DNA of 64,000 bases, from NCBI GenBank assembly GCA_021234535.1, contig SFZH01000008.1, positions 930,001 through 994,000 of the forward strand, in the 5' to 3' direction. The DNA is from Stichopus chloronotus. Taxonomy: Eukaryota; Echinodermata; Holothuroidea; Aspidochirotida; Stichopodidae. Positions 37,262 to 49,044 of this stretch are shown here, one piece after another (position 1 is the stretch's first letter; every line of letters starts with the position of its first letter). The position numbers were made by a program, and so were the translations under genes. The notes under the pieces were generated by a model. It saw only the letters and a list, made by a program, of their open reading frames with translations. It was not told the DNA's origin and searched no databases.

Positions 37262-37746
37262 GTATGTTGTACCCAAGTCAAGGAATGTTTCAATCACCAG
37301 TTCGTGCTCGTGGCTCTCAGAAGGGAAGTTGTCGGGACTTAGCTAGTCTGCTGCTGAGAAGCTCTGTCAAATCTAAGCACAGAGCTGGTAATGACAAGGT
37401 GACTCGTGGCAAGAGAATACAAACTCACCCGCCTGATACAACCTCACCTTCTTCTAGTAATTCTGCTGCCGGGAGGACTAAAACATACTTCTTATGTCAG
37501 TTCTGTGACCGTCCCTTTAGCCTCCGGAGTAACTGCAAAGTCCACGAGCGCAGACACACTGGAGAGCGGCCCTTCAAATGTCAGTATTGTCCAAAGTTGT
37601 TTGTCACGGAAAGCGAGCAGAAGGCACACGAAAATGTCCACACTGGAGAGAAGCCTTATAAGTGTAGATACTGTGATCAGTGCTTTGGCAGCTCTTCACA
37701 TAGATCCCATCATGAAACAAAACACAGAAGTAAACCTTTGATGTAA
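37262..37746 (+). CDS. Cassette 5: alternative 3' exon with three C2H2 zinc fingers
   Basis: Acceptor TTGCTTTATAG then GTATGT, phase 1, G-M-L-Y-P-S-Q-G start. The basic linker has VTRGKRIQTH and the same TTSPSSSNSAAGRTK stretch as cassettes 3 and 4. Fingers lie at 37,489-37,557, 37,573-37,641 and 37,657-37,725; linkers TGERP and TGEKP; tail RSKPLM then TAA. Finger 3 (CDQCFGSSSHRSHH) differs from cassette 3 at helix position 6 (H instead of Q). AATAAA at 37,890-37,895 is a plausible poly(A) signal. Confidence 0.92.
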
Positions 37747-40216
37747 AAGTTATCATGAACCCCTCGTGACCCCTATCCCTACTCTCTAGATGGGGGGGCA
37801 GTAAATGATAGAGGCTGCCTTCATTCTTGGAGTGTTTATCAGTGGGTAGCAATATACAGTGAGAAAAGATATCATTGTGCCAAGAAAATAATAAAAGAAA
37901 ATTCTGCACTTTGATTTTTAGAGGCTAGGTAAAGGTGCTAGATCTTACTGTAATTCTGTGAACTGGTACTTTCCATTGAAGTTTAAATACTACAGAAGTA
38001 TATAACTTTGCAAGGTACGTGTGTTTCTGGTTACCAGTTTTACTTTCGTATCAAGTTTGTGTATACTTTCCTTGGATGTACAGTTCATTCACCAATTAGG
38101 TGATTTATGCAGATACGGCTGGTGGATAGTATTGATGTTGAGTGTTAACATCCTCTGTGTAGTATTTGATGTGAAAGGGGTCATTAGCGCTGAATAAGTG
38201 TTTATTCCTGAAAGTTACATTATGACTTGCCAGTGTTTTGTACATTCAGATATGATTAAATCTCTCTCATATCTCCATAATTTTTCCCCACCATAATTAT
38301 CCTGTTTAAAGGTGAATGTAGATCTTGATATAACTGTATCAGTAGTATTGAATATAGAGCTCTAACTGGAAGCATTTAGCAGAAAAAGGTCTATTTTGTT
38401 TTTTTTTATCTCTTCGAAGATATTAGTGTCTTTGTGAATTTGATTGTGAATCTGTGATGTTTGGGAGTATATTGCCAATGGAATCATCTCAGAAAATGAA
38501 TCATTCTGAGTGAGGAGGTGCTGATGATAGTTAGATCAGTATGTCCTACACCCCTGCTTGTCATATCACTGTATGGCCTACACCCCTGCTTGTCATATCA
38601 GTGTGTGGCCTATGGCCCTGGTGATGTTTGTTCTATCAGTGTGTGACTTACATCGCTGGTGATGTTTGTTCTATCAGTGTGTGGACTACAGCCCTGGTGA
38701 TGTTTGTTCTGTGTCATGTCTGTTTTATACAGTACCATAATTCTGCTCTAGAAATTTTGGTAATTACTTTAAGAGCTTGGCAAAGCATTTGTTTCTCCTA
38801 CTGTCATACTCTAGATTAAAATATAATCATTTTCGGAAAAATGTTAAAATCACAGAAAGTCACAGTACAACACAAAAAACAGAACAATTGTGAAAGTGAA
38901 AAAAAAAATGAAGATCATGTCATTTTAAGTGTGGTCCAAGACCAAAACCCCTCCATAATGGTAAGTCATTGTGATCCTTGTGTTCCAGTGGGATTATGTT
39001 ACTGGACACTAGCTATGCAAAATGGAAATTTCTTTTTGCAAAACAGAAATCAATTCAATTTTAGAAAACAGAAGAGAATGTGGAAATCAGCTTTTATCGC
39101 ATGGTCAAATCTTGTCTGTCACTTTGACATACAGTATACCTACAACTGTTGCAAGATACTTCTGCAGTACAGGTTGCAGTTTCAGCGTGTTGTTTTAGTG
39201 TCGTCATGTAAAGTTTTATGATTTAATGCCATTCTGCCACTGGCACTTAATGCAATAACATTCTGCCGTAGTTTTTGAGGGTTTCACCTCAGCAGACAGG
39301 CTCGAAACCGATGGTGGAAAGGGTACAAATGTATGTGGAAAATTGTCATGGGGTGTTTCAACATTGTCATGTAGGTAAACACTGAAATTGAGTTTACAAA
39401 GAGGTTGAATCTATTTGCACAAGAAACAAGCCCTAAACGAAACCCTTATCATGGTCGCTGATTGGCTGAAATCTCGTTTGTGCCAATAGTAACCTTAGTT
39501 TGCTCCAATATGTTTGAGCAAATAGACACTATGTTAGAAATGTTTGATTTACTTTAGCCTTTAGGAAATTCAATCTGTCATTGAGCCATGAAACACTGAT
39601 CAGTGATGCATCCAAAAAAGTGTCAAAAGTCCATTCAGCCCTGTTCCTGTAAATTTACAAGTTTGGCAATGGCAATTATACAAAATATAATGTGGTATCA
39701 ATGAATAGGTCTCAATGTGAAAACATTGAAACACAAATTACAACTGGACAGAAAAACAAAAAAGAAAAGAAAGGTTGCTCTGTTTGAATTTTGTATTCCT
39801 CTGTATTCCTTTTGTAGACCTTTGAGTCAACTTTTAGAACACAATGCATGGTGTTAATGAAGTTTGTTACTAACGATTAAAACTACACCAGTTTAGAATA
39901 TATTTACATTTTTCTTTTCTACTTTTGGGACTTCTGCTTCATGTTTTTCAGAAACTGTAAACTTTTCAAAGTTGTTGAGAGTTTTTAAGCCATAACTTGT
40001 GATATTGATTGAATCAACTGCTGTACATTTTGTTCTATTTAAGTAAATGTGGAGACATCAACATTAGAATAGGCACTCCTCTCTGGCACTGAAAGTCTGC
40101 AACAGTAGGAGGTGGTGGGGCTAGTAGCCAGTGGTGATGGTTACTAACTACCTACTGTAACTGTACAGCCTTTACAAAGCTGGATACAACTTAGTACTTT
40201 TATGCTTGCTTCATAG
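37747..40216 (+). other. Spacer with minisatellite and duplicated block
   Basis: A degenerate 32-38-bp unit (GTGTGGCCTACACCCCTG, GGTGATGTTTGTTCTATCAG) recurs five times at about 38,536-38,720. The segment 39,660-40,130 is the paralogue of 33.46-34.75 kb without the MITE-like insertion. A 126-codon open frame at 38,841-39,221 resembles nothing known. Confidence 0.6.
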
Positions 40217-40701
40217 GTGTGTCCTATCCTCGTCAAGGGCTATTATCTTCTGCAGAACTGGTACGTAATTCCCGGGGAAGCTGCCGAAAGTTTAGCCCTG
40301 TACCGTCTGTGGACCCTGTCAAATCTAAGAATAAAATCAGTGATAGAAAGTTAAGTCACAGCAGGAAAATGCAAATTGGTGCACCTGAAACAAAAACATC
40401 TCAGACAAAGAACCCTGCGACCAGAAGAACTAAGACCTTCTTTTTGTGTCAGTTCTGCGACCGTCCCTTCAGCTCCAGGGGCAACTGTAAGGTCCATGAG
40501 CGCAGGCACACCGGAGAGCGGCCATTCAAGTGCCGGTACTGTCCAAAGCTGTTTACAAGCGGCAGTGAAAGGAAACCCCATGAGAACCTTCACACCGGTG
40601 CCAAGCCTTTCAAGTGTAGGTATTGTGAAAAGTGTTTCGCCAGTGGATCACACAGGTGTCAGCATGAGGCCAGATACCACAAAGGGGAACTTTCAGGGTA
40701 G
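40217..40701 (+). CDS. Cassette 6: alternative 3' exon with three C2H2 zinc fingers
   Basis: Acceptor ATGCTTGCTTCATAG then GT, phase 1, G-V-S-Y-P-R-Q-G. The linker is basic (KNKISDRKLSHSRKMQ) but diverged from cassettes 3-5. Fingers lie at 40,441-40,509, 40,525-40,593 and 40,609-40,680; linkers TGERP and TGAKP. Finger 3 has X4 rather than X3 between the histidines (H-E-A-R-Y-H), which still fits C2H2. Finger 1 (FSSRGNCKVH) and finger 2 (TSGSERKPH, a Pro at helix position 6) are distinctive. Stop TAG. Confidence 0.9.
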
Positions 40702-43312
40702 GGATTACATGGGGGGTGGGAAAGAAGAGATGGAGGATTGTGGTATTGTATCCTCGGTGCTGAATTTCTGTTTAATCATTTGTCAAAGAACTTAAATATT
40801 TTTATACCTTGGAAGGAAATATATGCAGTATTTATTAAAATGTAAACCAGAGATGAAATTTGCTGCTTGATAGGAGGAAGGTGCCTGGACCAGTTCACCT
40901 CCCAGGAATTGTGGCGATTGGTTGTATTTTACCAAATATGGTAGGGGTGATAGCAGCCACCAACGTTACAGTGTGTGGCGTGTGATGTCCATGTGTTAAA
41001 AACCTTGTTCATGCTGCAGCTCAAAAAAAAACAGTGAAAGTCATTTCGTGTCATGAAGTCCACCGATGGTTTGTAGTATCATTCTCAATCACTGAATACT
41101 GCCTTAACTCGTGTTTGGAAACATTTGATTTGAAAGAGAAAAGGACTCAGTTCTATGCTTACATTGATTAGTTCATGCTACACTGAAGATACAGTTTAGA
41201 CAGTTATGTCTGAAACAACTCAATGAGTTTAAAGGGTTTAAGTTTTCTGTAATGGTAATATTGTCCTGCATTTTTAAAACTGCATTGTCCTAAAGACACC
41301 AGAGGGCAGGGTTGTAAGAGGAGGGCTTGAGAAAGAGGATATGTATGTGATGTCAATATATCACCGAACAGTGATCTCTGGATAGGGTAAAGTTGGTAGG
41401 TATCTTGATTGAATTTACAGATAACTCCTCATCACTGGTTCATGTGATGTCTGAGAGTGATGTATGTTTTACATTCTTTCTTGTAACTATCATTAGTTCA
41501 TCTAATGATGTACAGGTAGTGCTCATTGTCTAGCTCTTTATGATAAGGACAGTAATGTATGAATGACAATGGACAAGTGTATAGTAGAGTATGGGAATGA
41601 TAATATTCAACATGTACCGCAACAATGTGCAGTGTATGACAATCAACAAAGTATACCCCAATATGCAAATGACAATCAACCACAGTATACTTCGATATGT
41701 GATTGGCAAGTGAAAACAGTATACTTCAGTATGTGAATGGCGATCAGAAACAGCTAACTGCAATATGTGAATGACAATCGAAAACAGTATACTGCAGTAC
41801 GTAAATGACAATGGTACACACATTACTGCAGTATGTCAAGGACAATTGAAAACAATGTTCTACAATATAGACTGGACTATCCACTGCTTACTACAAAATA
41901 GAATGACAATCGATTACGTTATACTACCAAGTAAGGGAATTATAATCTACAACAGTACACTACAATATAGCAAATGGCAATCGAAAGTAGGACACCACAA
42001 TGTGGGAATGACAATCGACCACAATTTACTGCAATTATGACTACCTTTGCTGCTCATCAGTCCACAGAAAGTCACATTATAATGACAATGTGCTATGACA
42101 TCTCTGCTCAACAAAATGTCTTCTACGTCATGTAGTTCCGTCACAGTTGCATGGTAAATTATTGTACGTAGTAATGGTACTTGTGCTTTGATAGTAGTAA
42201 GTTTTAACCTCTTCTGTTGTAGAGCCACTTTTACCAAGCATTATTATTCTTTATAATCATTAAGTTGTTTGCTTCCTTGTAAACATTGGTTGAGATTTGA
42301 ATGGTCCACCCACCGCTGGCACACAGACTTCTATTTTCTTCATATTTATCTTTTTACGTTGCTACTGTACTACTGTGAAAGTTATTACATTCATTAATTT
42401 CAGTAGCAATCTTTTCTGTTGCAAGTTTTGTAGAAAATAAACCAAAAGAAAAAAAAAGAGGAAATTCTAGTTGTCAGTGCTCTGGTGTTGTTTGGCTGGA
42501 TTATTTTCAGTGTTCAGGTATCCCAACTTTTGGTTTGAATTTTCACTGATGGATGAAATCAATTGGAAAAGTGTACCCTTCTGTAAATGCTTTTCACTGT
42601 TGTTGACTGTAAAGGCTATAACATCAACAAACAGACCATTACAGAAGCTGCCCCCTAATTTCCTGTTTACGCAGCATTGCTTTACCTCAACATGATAAAA
42701 TATTTTGCAGTGTGTTTATTTCTTCTGTTTACTGCCTGGTAGTGTTCAGGTACCCCAATTTGCTGTGTAATTAGCTTTCATTGCTTTACAGGGTTGTTGT
42801 GACAGTTACCCATTACTGTAAACACTAAGGGAGATTGGGTCGGGAGATGGTTTGTTAATTACTGTACATCAACCCAAATGAAGAAATAAATATCTGTGAA
42901 CATAATAAGTTTGCACTCGTCCTGGCTAAATCTGAAGAGAAACTCATCCGATTGAATCCGTTGCTATCCGGCCACATACATAAGTGTAAAAGGCTTAATT
43001 AGTTTGGCACATTCTTTCCTCTTCAATAGTCTTGGATTACAACATATTTTAGGCTTTTGAACTTAAAATTACCCCAGTTTTGGTCCACTGCAATCCCCTA
43101 ATATGCTCCCACCCCCACACCGCTCCCTCCCCCACCATGCTCCCTCTCCCACCATGCTCCCTCCCCCACACTATTCCATCACTTCTAATCTTGAATTCCA
43201 GTCCAAATCCTGTTTTGTGCTTTTCTAGTTTATTATTTTGTTTCAGTATTATAGTTCTCGATTGAAGCCGTACGTGCTCAACCCACATGGTGCTTTTATC
43301 CTTGCTTCATAG
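40702..43312 (+). other. Spacer with a long degenerate minisatellite
   Basis: From about 41,545 to 42,040 a 33-40-bp degenerate unit (GAATGACAATCGACCACA, AGTATACTGCAGTATGTG) repeats roughly a dozen times. A short C-rich tandem (CCACCATGCTCCCTC) lies at about 43,090-43,180. No exon is recognised. Confidence 0.7.
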
Positions 43313-43806
43313 GTGTGTCTTACCCCAGCCACCGATATCTACCGTCCACAGAACAACCCGTGGGAAGCAACCAATACCTCTCTGGCCTGTTATCATTAAG
43401 AGCAACCTCTGTCAGATCAACATCTGTCAGATCTAAGAAAAAATTGGGTAGCGACAAGGTGCATCTTCGTAAGAAGATGCAAATTAGTTCAACAGATGAA
43501 ATCGGTCCAACCGCTAATAACCCCAGTGGAAGGTCTAAGACATTCTTTTTGTGTCGTTATTGTGACCGTCCCTTCAACCTCCGAAGTAACTGTAAAGTCC
43601 ATGAGCGCAGGCACACCGGAGAGAGGCCCTTTAAGTGCAGCATCTGTCCAAAGTTTTTCGTTAGTGGAAGTGAAAGGAAAGCCCACGAGAACCTCCACAC
43701 GGGGAACAGACCGTACAAGTGCAGATACTGTGATAAAAGTTTTGCTAGCACTGGTACCAGATGTCACCACGAGAAAAAACATATCCGTGATTACAGCAAA
43801 GCCTAG
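43313..43806 (+). CDS. Cassette 7: alternative 3' exon with three C2H2 zinc fingers
   Basis: Acceptor TATCCTTGCTTCATAG then GT, phase 1, G-V-S-Y-P-S-H-R-Y-L. The linker has a short internal duplication (TSVRSTSVRSKKK) and basic HLRKKMQ. Fingers lie at 43,546-43,614, 43,630-43,698 and 43,714-43,782 with linkers TGERP and TGNRP; tail IRDYSKA then TAG. It forms a close pair with cassette 8. Finger 3 helix residues are S, G, T, H. AATAAA at 44,133-44,138 is a possible poly(A) signal. Confidence 0.92.
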
Positions 43807-46212
43807 ATAGTAATCATGCCTTGATATTTGTTTGGAATTTTTTCAAAGAGACGTAGTGACGGATTTGACGTGCACCATGCGCAGTTTTGAAAAAGAAAAT
43901 GGTAAACCCAAAATCAATAAGAAAGAAAAAAGACTTAACAGTACGGACAACCTAAATATGGTGAATAAAATGAAAATATTTGAAAAGAAGAGAGTAAAGG
44001 CACGAAAGACTAACAGCAAAAAAAGAGAGCTAACACTTCTATTTAATGTGGATTTCGTTAAGGTAAATACAAAACATGTATTGGATTTCTGCTCAAAAAT
44101 CAGAGAGGGCAATAGTGGTGGTAGATATTCCAAATAAAGTGTTAAGATGTAAAAGGAAATGTTGAAAGATTAACAGTTTTTATTAAGTCAAAGTCACAGT
44201 CAAAGCAATGGTGTCTCCAGATGAATATTACTTCATCAGATCTTTATCATTAGCAGCTTGCCTCCTTATATTATGAGCTTCAGGAACTGTATTCCTATTG
44301 GTGTAGGTCAAAGGTCACACTTTCACTCTTCAGATATTATTGCAATTTTTGAGACCCTAGTGGGGTATGTGCTTATTAGTTAGTGGTTAAATACCAGAAA
44401 TTTTCTTCAGAATGAGGCTTTTACATCAATTGTAGGTCCTTTCAACCACAGTATAGAAGTACTGTAGGTCACAAATGGAATAAAGGATGTACACAGCTAG
44501 TAGTTGTGACAGTTTTGATTTGTCATTTGGACCTTTTCTTTAAGGTCCAGCAGAACTCAACAGCATAACTAATGATAGAATTCAACAGCTGGACTAAAGA
44601 TAGAATTCAAGTGCTGGACTAATGATAAATGAGAGTATGTACAATTGTCATCATACTGTTCGTAATCATTCCAGAACTTCTATCAAACTTGTTGCAAGTC
44701 TTCAAGTGATCGTTAATGGTGGTGACTTCTGTATAGTGTGTTCATGTACATTGTGCATTTGACATGTATGTAAATAAGACATGGAACATTTTTGGCCTTA
44801 TTTAAGCCACATTAAGGGAAGGGTATGCTTAAGTGCTTAGTGTAGGCTACTGTGTATAAATGATGAAAGGCAAAAGCTATTACTCTTCCCAAAGTTTAAA
44901 GTTAACTTACTATTCTGAGTTACAGAGAAGAAACACTGCATTTTCAGATCTGCACATGTTGCCATTCATTTTTGTGTAATTTTTGCACATCTTAACTGTT
45001 TCTTATAGGCTGAATAGCAGTCCTAAAACAAGAAAAAGAAAAGTCTTCACATTAAAGTGGGGAAGTCATCTGTAAAAATAACCATTTTAATACTACTGGT
45101 AGAAAGGAAAACACAGAAATGTTTGTTCTGCACGCTCTGCAACAACAGTACTGTTCTACCAACCTTTGTGGCTAGGTGACCATTCTAGGTTGATATGTTA
45201 CCGCTAGATTATGAAAGTTCTTTCACATTTCCCATAGCAAACCAGTCAACTACATGATGAGTACATTCGTCGTGAACTAACCTTCACGCACTCTGTAAGA
45301 CGAGTATGCTCAAAATTTATCACCATCACACATAACTCCCAGCCTATCAACAAAACACCCATGTCAGATTGTCTAGCCCTGTTTAATACCTGCTCGTTAA
45401 TTCCCCAGGAGAGTTACATGTCTTTGTCTCTACGCAGACCGTGTGGGTGAACGATCTTTCAAGTTTCAATATTGCAATGGCCACCTGTATTTCAAAAAAG
45501 CAGAACTCTTGATAAATAAAGAAGCTTTGCAGAATCTATGTGGTTTGAATGTTGAGTCATATAGTGACTCAGAAAATGAGAAATAGGAAGGGTTTTTGCA
45601 TGGGGCAAGTGATTTAGAAAGAACCCAGTTGAACCCCTACAAATAAGATAAAACCACTGTTTTTTGCTTGTATTTACCTAAGAAAAAGGAAGAAGAAAGA
45701 GAAGATATGACATAATTTTGTGTTAAATATTTACAAAATTTGTGAAAAAGAAATTTTTGGGAAAATAAATGCCGAAGTGGGATGAAGGTTTCAAATTTAA
45801 ATTCCAGATCAGTTAAATTGATTAAAGCAGTGTTATTTATACATCTAGATTATAGTGCTTAAGAAATGCACACAATAATAGTTGATGTTCAGTTTCATAT
45901 ACATTGTGTCAAGGTATTTGCTCTCCTTTTGTATTTTTGTAAATATCTCACATGCCTGCATCTGTGGGGGAAGTCATTTCAGAAACTAGAATTTTGTAGA
46001 ATGTTTACAGCAAGTTGCTTAGTTACTACTGAGATCTGTCTGTAGGGTTCTCATCGTAACGTCTGGCATGTTCTTTTCCTTTCCAAATCGACTCAGCTTG
46101 CAAGATTTTCCTCTCCGCTTTGAAACCTTTGCCTCTTCCTTGCAACCCTCCAGATAGTTGATGGAAGTTTGCTGATCATGATAGACACGGTGCTTTTATC
46201 CTTGCTTCATAG
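43807..46212 (+). other. Spacer with a relic finger
   Basis: A 24-25-bp unit (GGACTAAAGATAGAATTCAA) is repeated about three times at 44,535-44,625. A degraded finger-2 segment at 45,430-45,545 is listed separately. A lysine-rich open frame just after cassette 7 is not considered a gene. Confidence 0.55.
45430..45545 (+). pseudogene. Relic of a zinc-finger cassette (linker and finger 2)
   Basis: The plus-strand reading V-G-E-R-S-F-K-F-Q-Y-C-N-G-H-L-Y-F corresponds to the TGERPFKCQYCPKLF region of the cassettes, with the first Cys changed to Phe and no zinc-binding histidines left. The similarity covers only about 20 codons, so it is a relic call. Confidence 0.5.
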
Positions 46213-46688
46213 GTTTGTCCTACCCCAGCCAGGGATATCTACCACCCACAGAACAACCTGGGGGAAGCCGCTGGTATCTCTCTGGTTCTTCAACATTAGG
46301 GACCTCTGTCAGATCTAAGAAAAAAATGGGTGGCGACAAGATGAATGTTCATAAGAAGATGCAAATTAATTCATCAGATGAAATCGGTTCAGCTGCTGAT
46401 AACCCCAGTGGAAGGTCTAAGACATTCTTTTTGTGTCGTTATTGTGACCGTCCCTTCAACCTCCGAAGTAACTGTAAAGTCCACGAGCGCAGGCACACCG
46501 GAGAGCGACCCTTTAAGTGCTGCATCTGTCCAAAGTTTTTCGTTAGTGGAAGTGAAAGGAAAGCCCACGAGAACCTCCACACGGGGAACAGACCTTACAA
46601 GTGCAGATACTGTGAAAAAAGTTTTGCTAGCACGGGGAACAGGTGCCACCATGAAAAGAAACACATGCGTGAACAGCACAAGCCCTAG
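46213..46688 (+). CDS. Cassette 8: alternative 3' exon with three C2H2 zinc fingers
   Basis: Acceptor TATCCTTGCTTCATAG then GT, phase 1, G-L-S-Y-P-S-Q-G-Y-L. Basic linker SKKKMGGDKMNVHKKMQ. Fingers lie at 46,428-46,496, 46,512-46,580 and 46,596-46,664; linkers TGERP and TGNRP; tail MREQHKP then TAG. Fingers 1 and 2 match cassette 7 except for one residue outside the helix (CSICPK to CCICPK). Finger 3 differs at helix position 3 (T to N). A recent duplicate of cassette 7 with a change at a predicted base-contact residue. Confidence 0.92.
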
Positions 46689-49044
46689 TTAGTTGTACAT
46701 CAGAATTGGTGTTTGTTAATAGGTTAACTATCTACCCAAAGTGTACATGATCAATAGAAAAAAGCAATTTCATGATTCCTCAGAGGTTCTGGGCTATCAA
46801 CTCTATTGTGTAAAATAATGTATAGATAGAATTCTTCCCAAATACTTTAAAAGGAGGAGTATCCAACTAGTAAAGTGTTGTACAATTTATCAAATACAAA
46901 TGTGGGGACTTGGCATAAGGTTAAGCACACAGCCATAAAGAATAATACTTCTTTTTTCAGAATGCTACCTCTTTTAGATTGAAGCTGTTTCTTTGCAACA
47001 TTTCGTTCATCTTAAATAACAGTGTTTACCCTACATTTGATCCAGATTCAATTGTAGCCAGCAATTTGTCAAAAATATATTAATTTACCTAGAGGACAGC
47101 CATCGGAGACCAACTATTCACAGACAGTCTCCAAAGAAAAAGATGTACAATACTTCTCATGTCAATTTTGGGACCACCACCCATGACAGACCACCACTCA
47201 AGGTGCCATGTCATAATCCTGGCACCAGCTGCCTCTCCAGCAGTGCTGCATTTAACCAGATTATATCACACAACCCGTCCTCACAAAGTTGATTGAGCAC
47301 AGTGCCTGCCAGTGAAGTCATTACAAACACACAACCAAGCCACTGGAGCCTGGCCGTGTTGCTTCTAAAAAGTGCCGCTAAAAAGATTCAGTCTCGTGAA
47401 AATAGTGTCTCGCCAGCAAGAGTCTTTGCCCTACCTTTTCAAGTGAAAAATTCAAGTATTAAGCGAACTACGAAATGGTGTTTTTGTAAAGATAAGCTGG
47501 AAGTCACTTACAGCATCAACTGAGTTTTCTACATAGGCTTCGACCTACTAAGTCAGCAGAAATGTATTTAGTTTTGGCACTATGACTCTCCATATGACAC
47601 GATAGCATGTTCGGAACTTGAAGAAAGAGTGAATATGTAGAAAACTGGGAAACTATGCATTGTTACATGATCACTTTCTGAGTCAGATTTCAGTGTGTTC
47701 TCAAAGTTTTCTACATTAGTTTGTCAGATAGGATATTTTAAACTCAATTTTTGTAGCAGAATACCCATCATTTTTTTTAAAACAGTGATCCTTGCAAATG
47801 TTAAAAGTTATCGAGCACTGACCAGTCAGAAATTGCTGAGGGTTAGCAAAAGCGAAGACCAACAACATGCAATGCAGTGGGTGATGTAAGCCCTTAGCCA
47901 TGCTAAAGGCTTACATTACCAGATTCCAACAATATGGATACAGTTAATATATATGGAGTCCTGGGCATAATGATGCTAGTGTGAGTTTTGGGCACAGTAA
48001 CTTCCAAATTTCTCAGAACTAGCCTATGACATGATAAACAGTAAGAACATCACAGGAAGGCAGAGAACAATCTCATTCTTAAAACTTTTTATAAAAGATG
48101 CTAATATCTTCTACAATGTGGTACAACTTGTACTTGTGTAGGTCGGAAACTTTTTAGGAAACAAATCTATGACTCGCAATTGCATGTATGATAACCCTCG
48201 CTCCTCTTTTACTTACCCTAGGTTTATCTCTCAGATTTTGGTTTGCTTTCCTGCATTTCAGTAAATACATGAGTTCAAGATGACCTTCTCCCCTCTCCCC
48301 ACCTGTCTTGTGCATTTGATCTTTTACTTTTCACTATGAAATGTAGTTTTGAACAGTATTCACACATTATGTTGACTACTGTATGTGCATCAAATTTGAC
48401 AGTTCCATTTCTTCTTGTCTTTGTCTAATATTTTAATTGGAACTTCACAATTTCCTGTTACTACTGTAGAGCCCTTCTTCAACATTCTTCTCTGCAAACT
48501 TCTACTAACTTCAATTATTCCTGGAAATTTTCATTGTTCTTGGGACTACCTGTTCCACCTTTGCTATTCCTTTTGATGTTGTGAACTTGTTCAATGATCC
48601 ACAACTCCCGAAAAATGATCAGAATTTTCCGCCATATTTACCGACACGCCCTCCATTTTAATTTCTGAGATTCTGTATCCCAGTGAACCAAGCAACTGTT
48701 CAAGGCCATCAACGTTATGATGAAAAAGGGGATGATTGCCAATAGTTCATGCTTGGTTCCTATCATTTGTTTTTAGTTGTTACCAGTGACTGTATTCAAA
48801 GGTCTTAATGCTCAAAACATGCCACCGTGTGTGAAAGAATCTTCTTATGGGTTCCCCACTTCGTTTTCGATACTTGAAGATTTTCCCAGTGAGGCAAGCA
48901 ACTGTTGGAGGCTCTCAACTTTATAGTGAAAACAGGGGTACTGTAGTTACCAATGGTTCCTGATTGGTTCTGATCATTTACAGTTCTTCAGAATTGTTGC
49001 TCAGAACAAGTGACTGGACTGTTCATTTCTTTGAATTTTATCAG
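46689..49044 (+). other. Spacer with a faint cassette relic
   Basis: Near 47,140-47,190, TACTTCTCATGTCAATTTTG matches the finger-1 start of the cassettes (TACTTCTTGTGTCAGTTCTG) but reads F-S-C-Q-F-W-D-H-H-P-stop. Otherwise no gene is recognised; the 76-codon frame at 47,293-47,523 has no familiar features. Confidence 0.45.
47140..47190 (+). pseudogene. Faint relic of a zinc-finger 1 segment
   Basis: About 30 bases line up with the conserved finger-1 start. The second Cys is Trp and a stop follows five codons later. The match is short and could be chance, but its place between functional cassettes favours decay of a former copy. Confidence 0.35.

Noticed and set aside
38841..39221. 126-codon open frame between cassettes 5 and 6
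   Set aside because: Composition is irregular, it matches no cassette, and no splice sites in the right phase support it.
41545..42040. Possible CRISPR-like array of short repeats
   Set aside because: The units are degenerate tandem minisatellite copies without constant repeats and unique spacers, and the DNA is eukaryotic.
43832..44137. 101-codon lysine-rich frame after cassette 7
   Set aside because: It lies in the presumed 3' UTR, has no counterpart after cassette 8, and its Lys/Asn bias follows AT richness.
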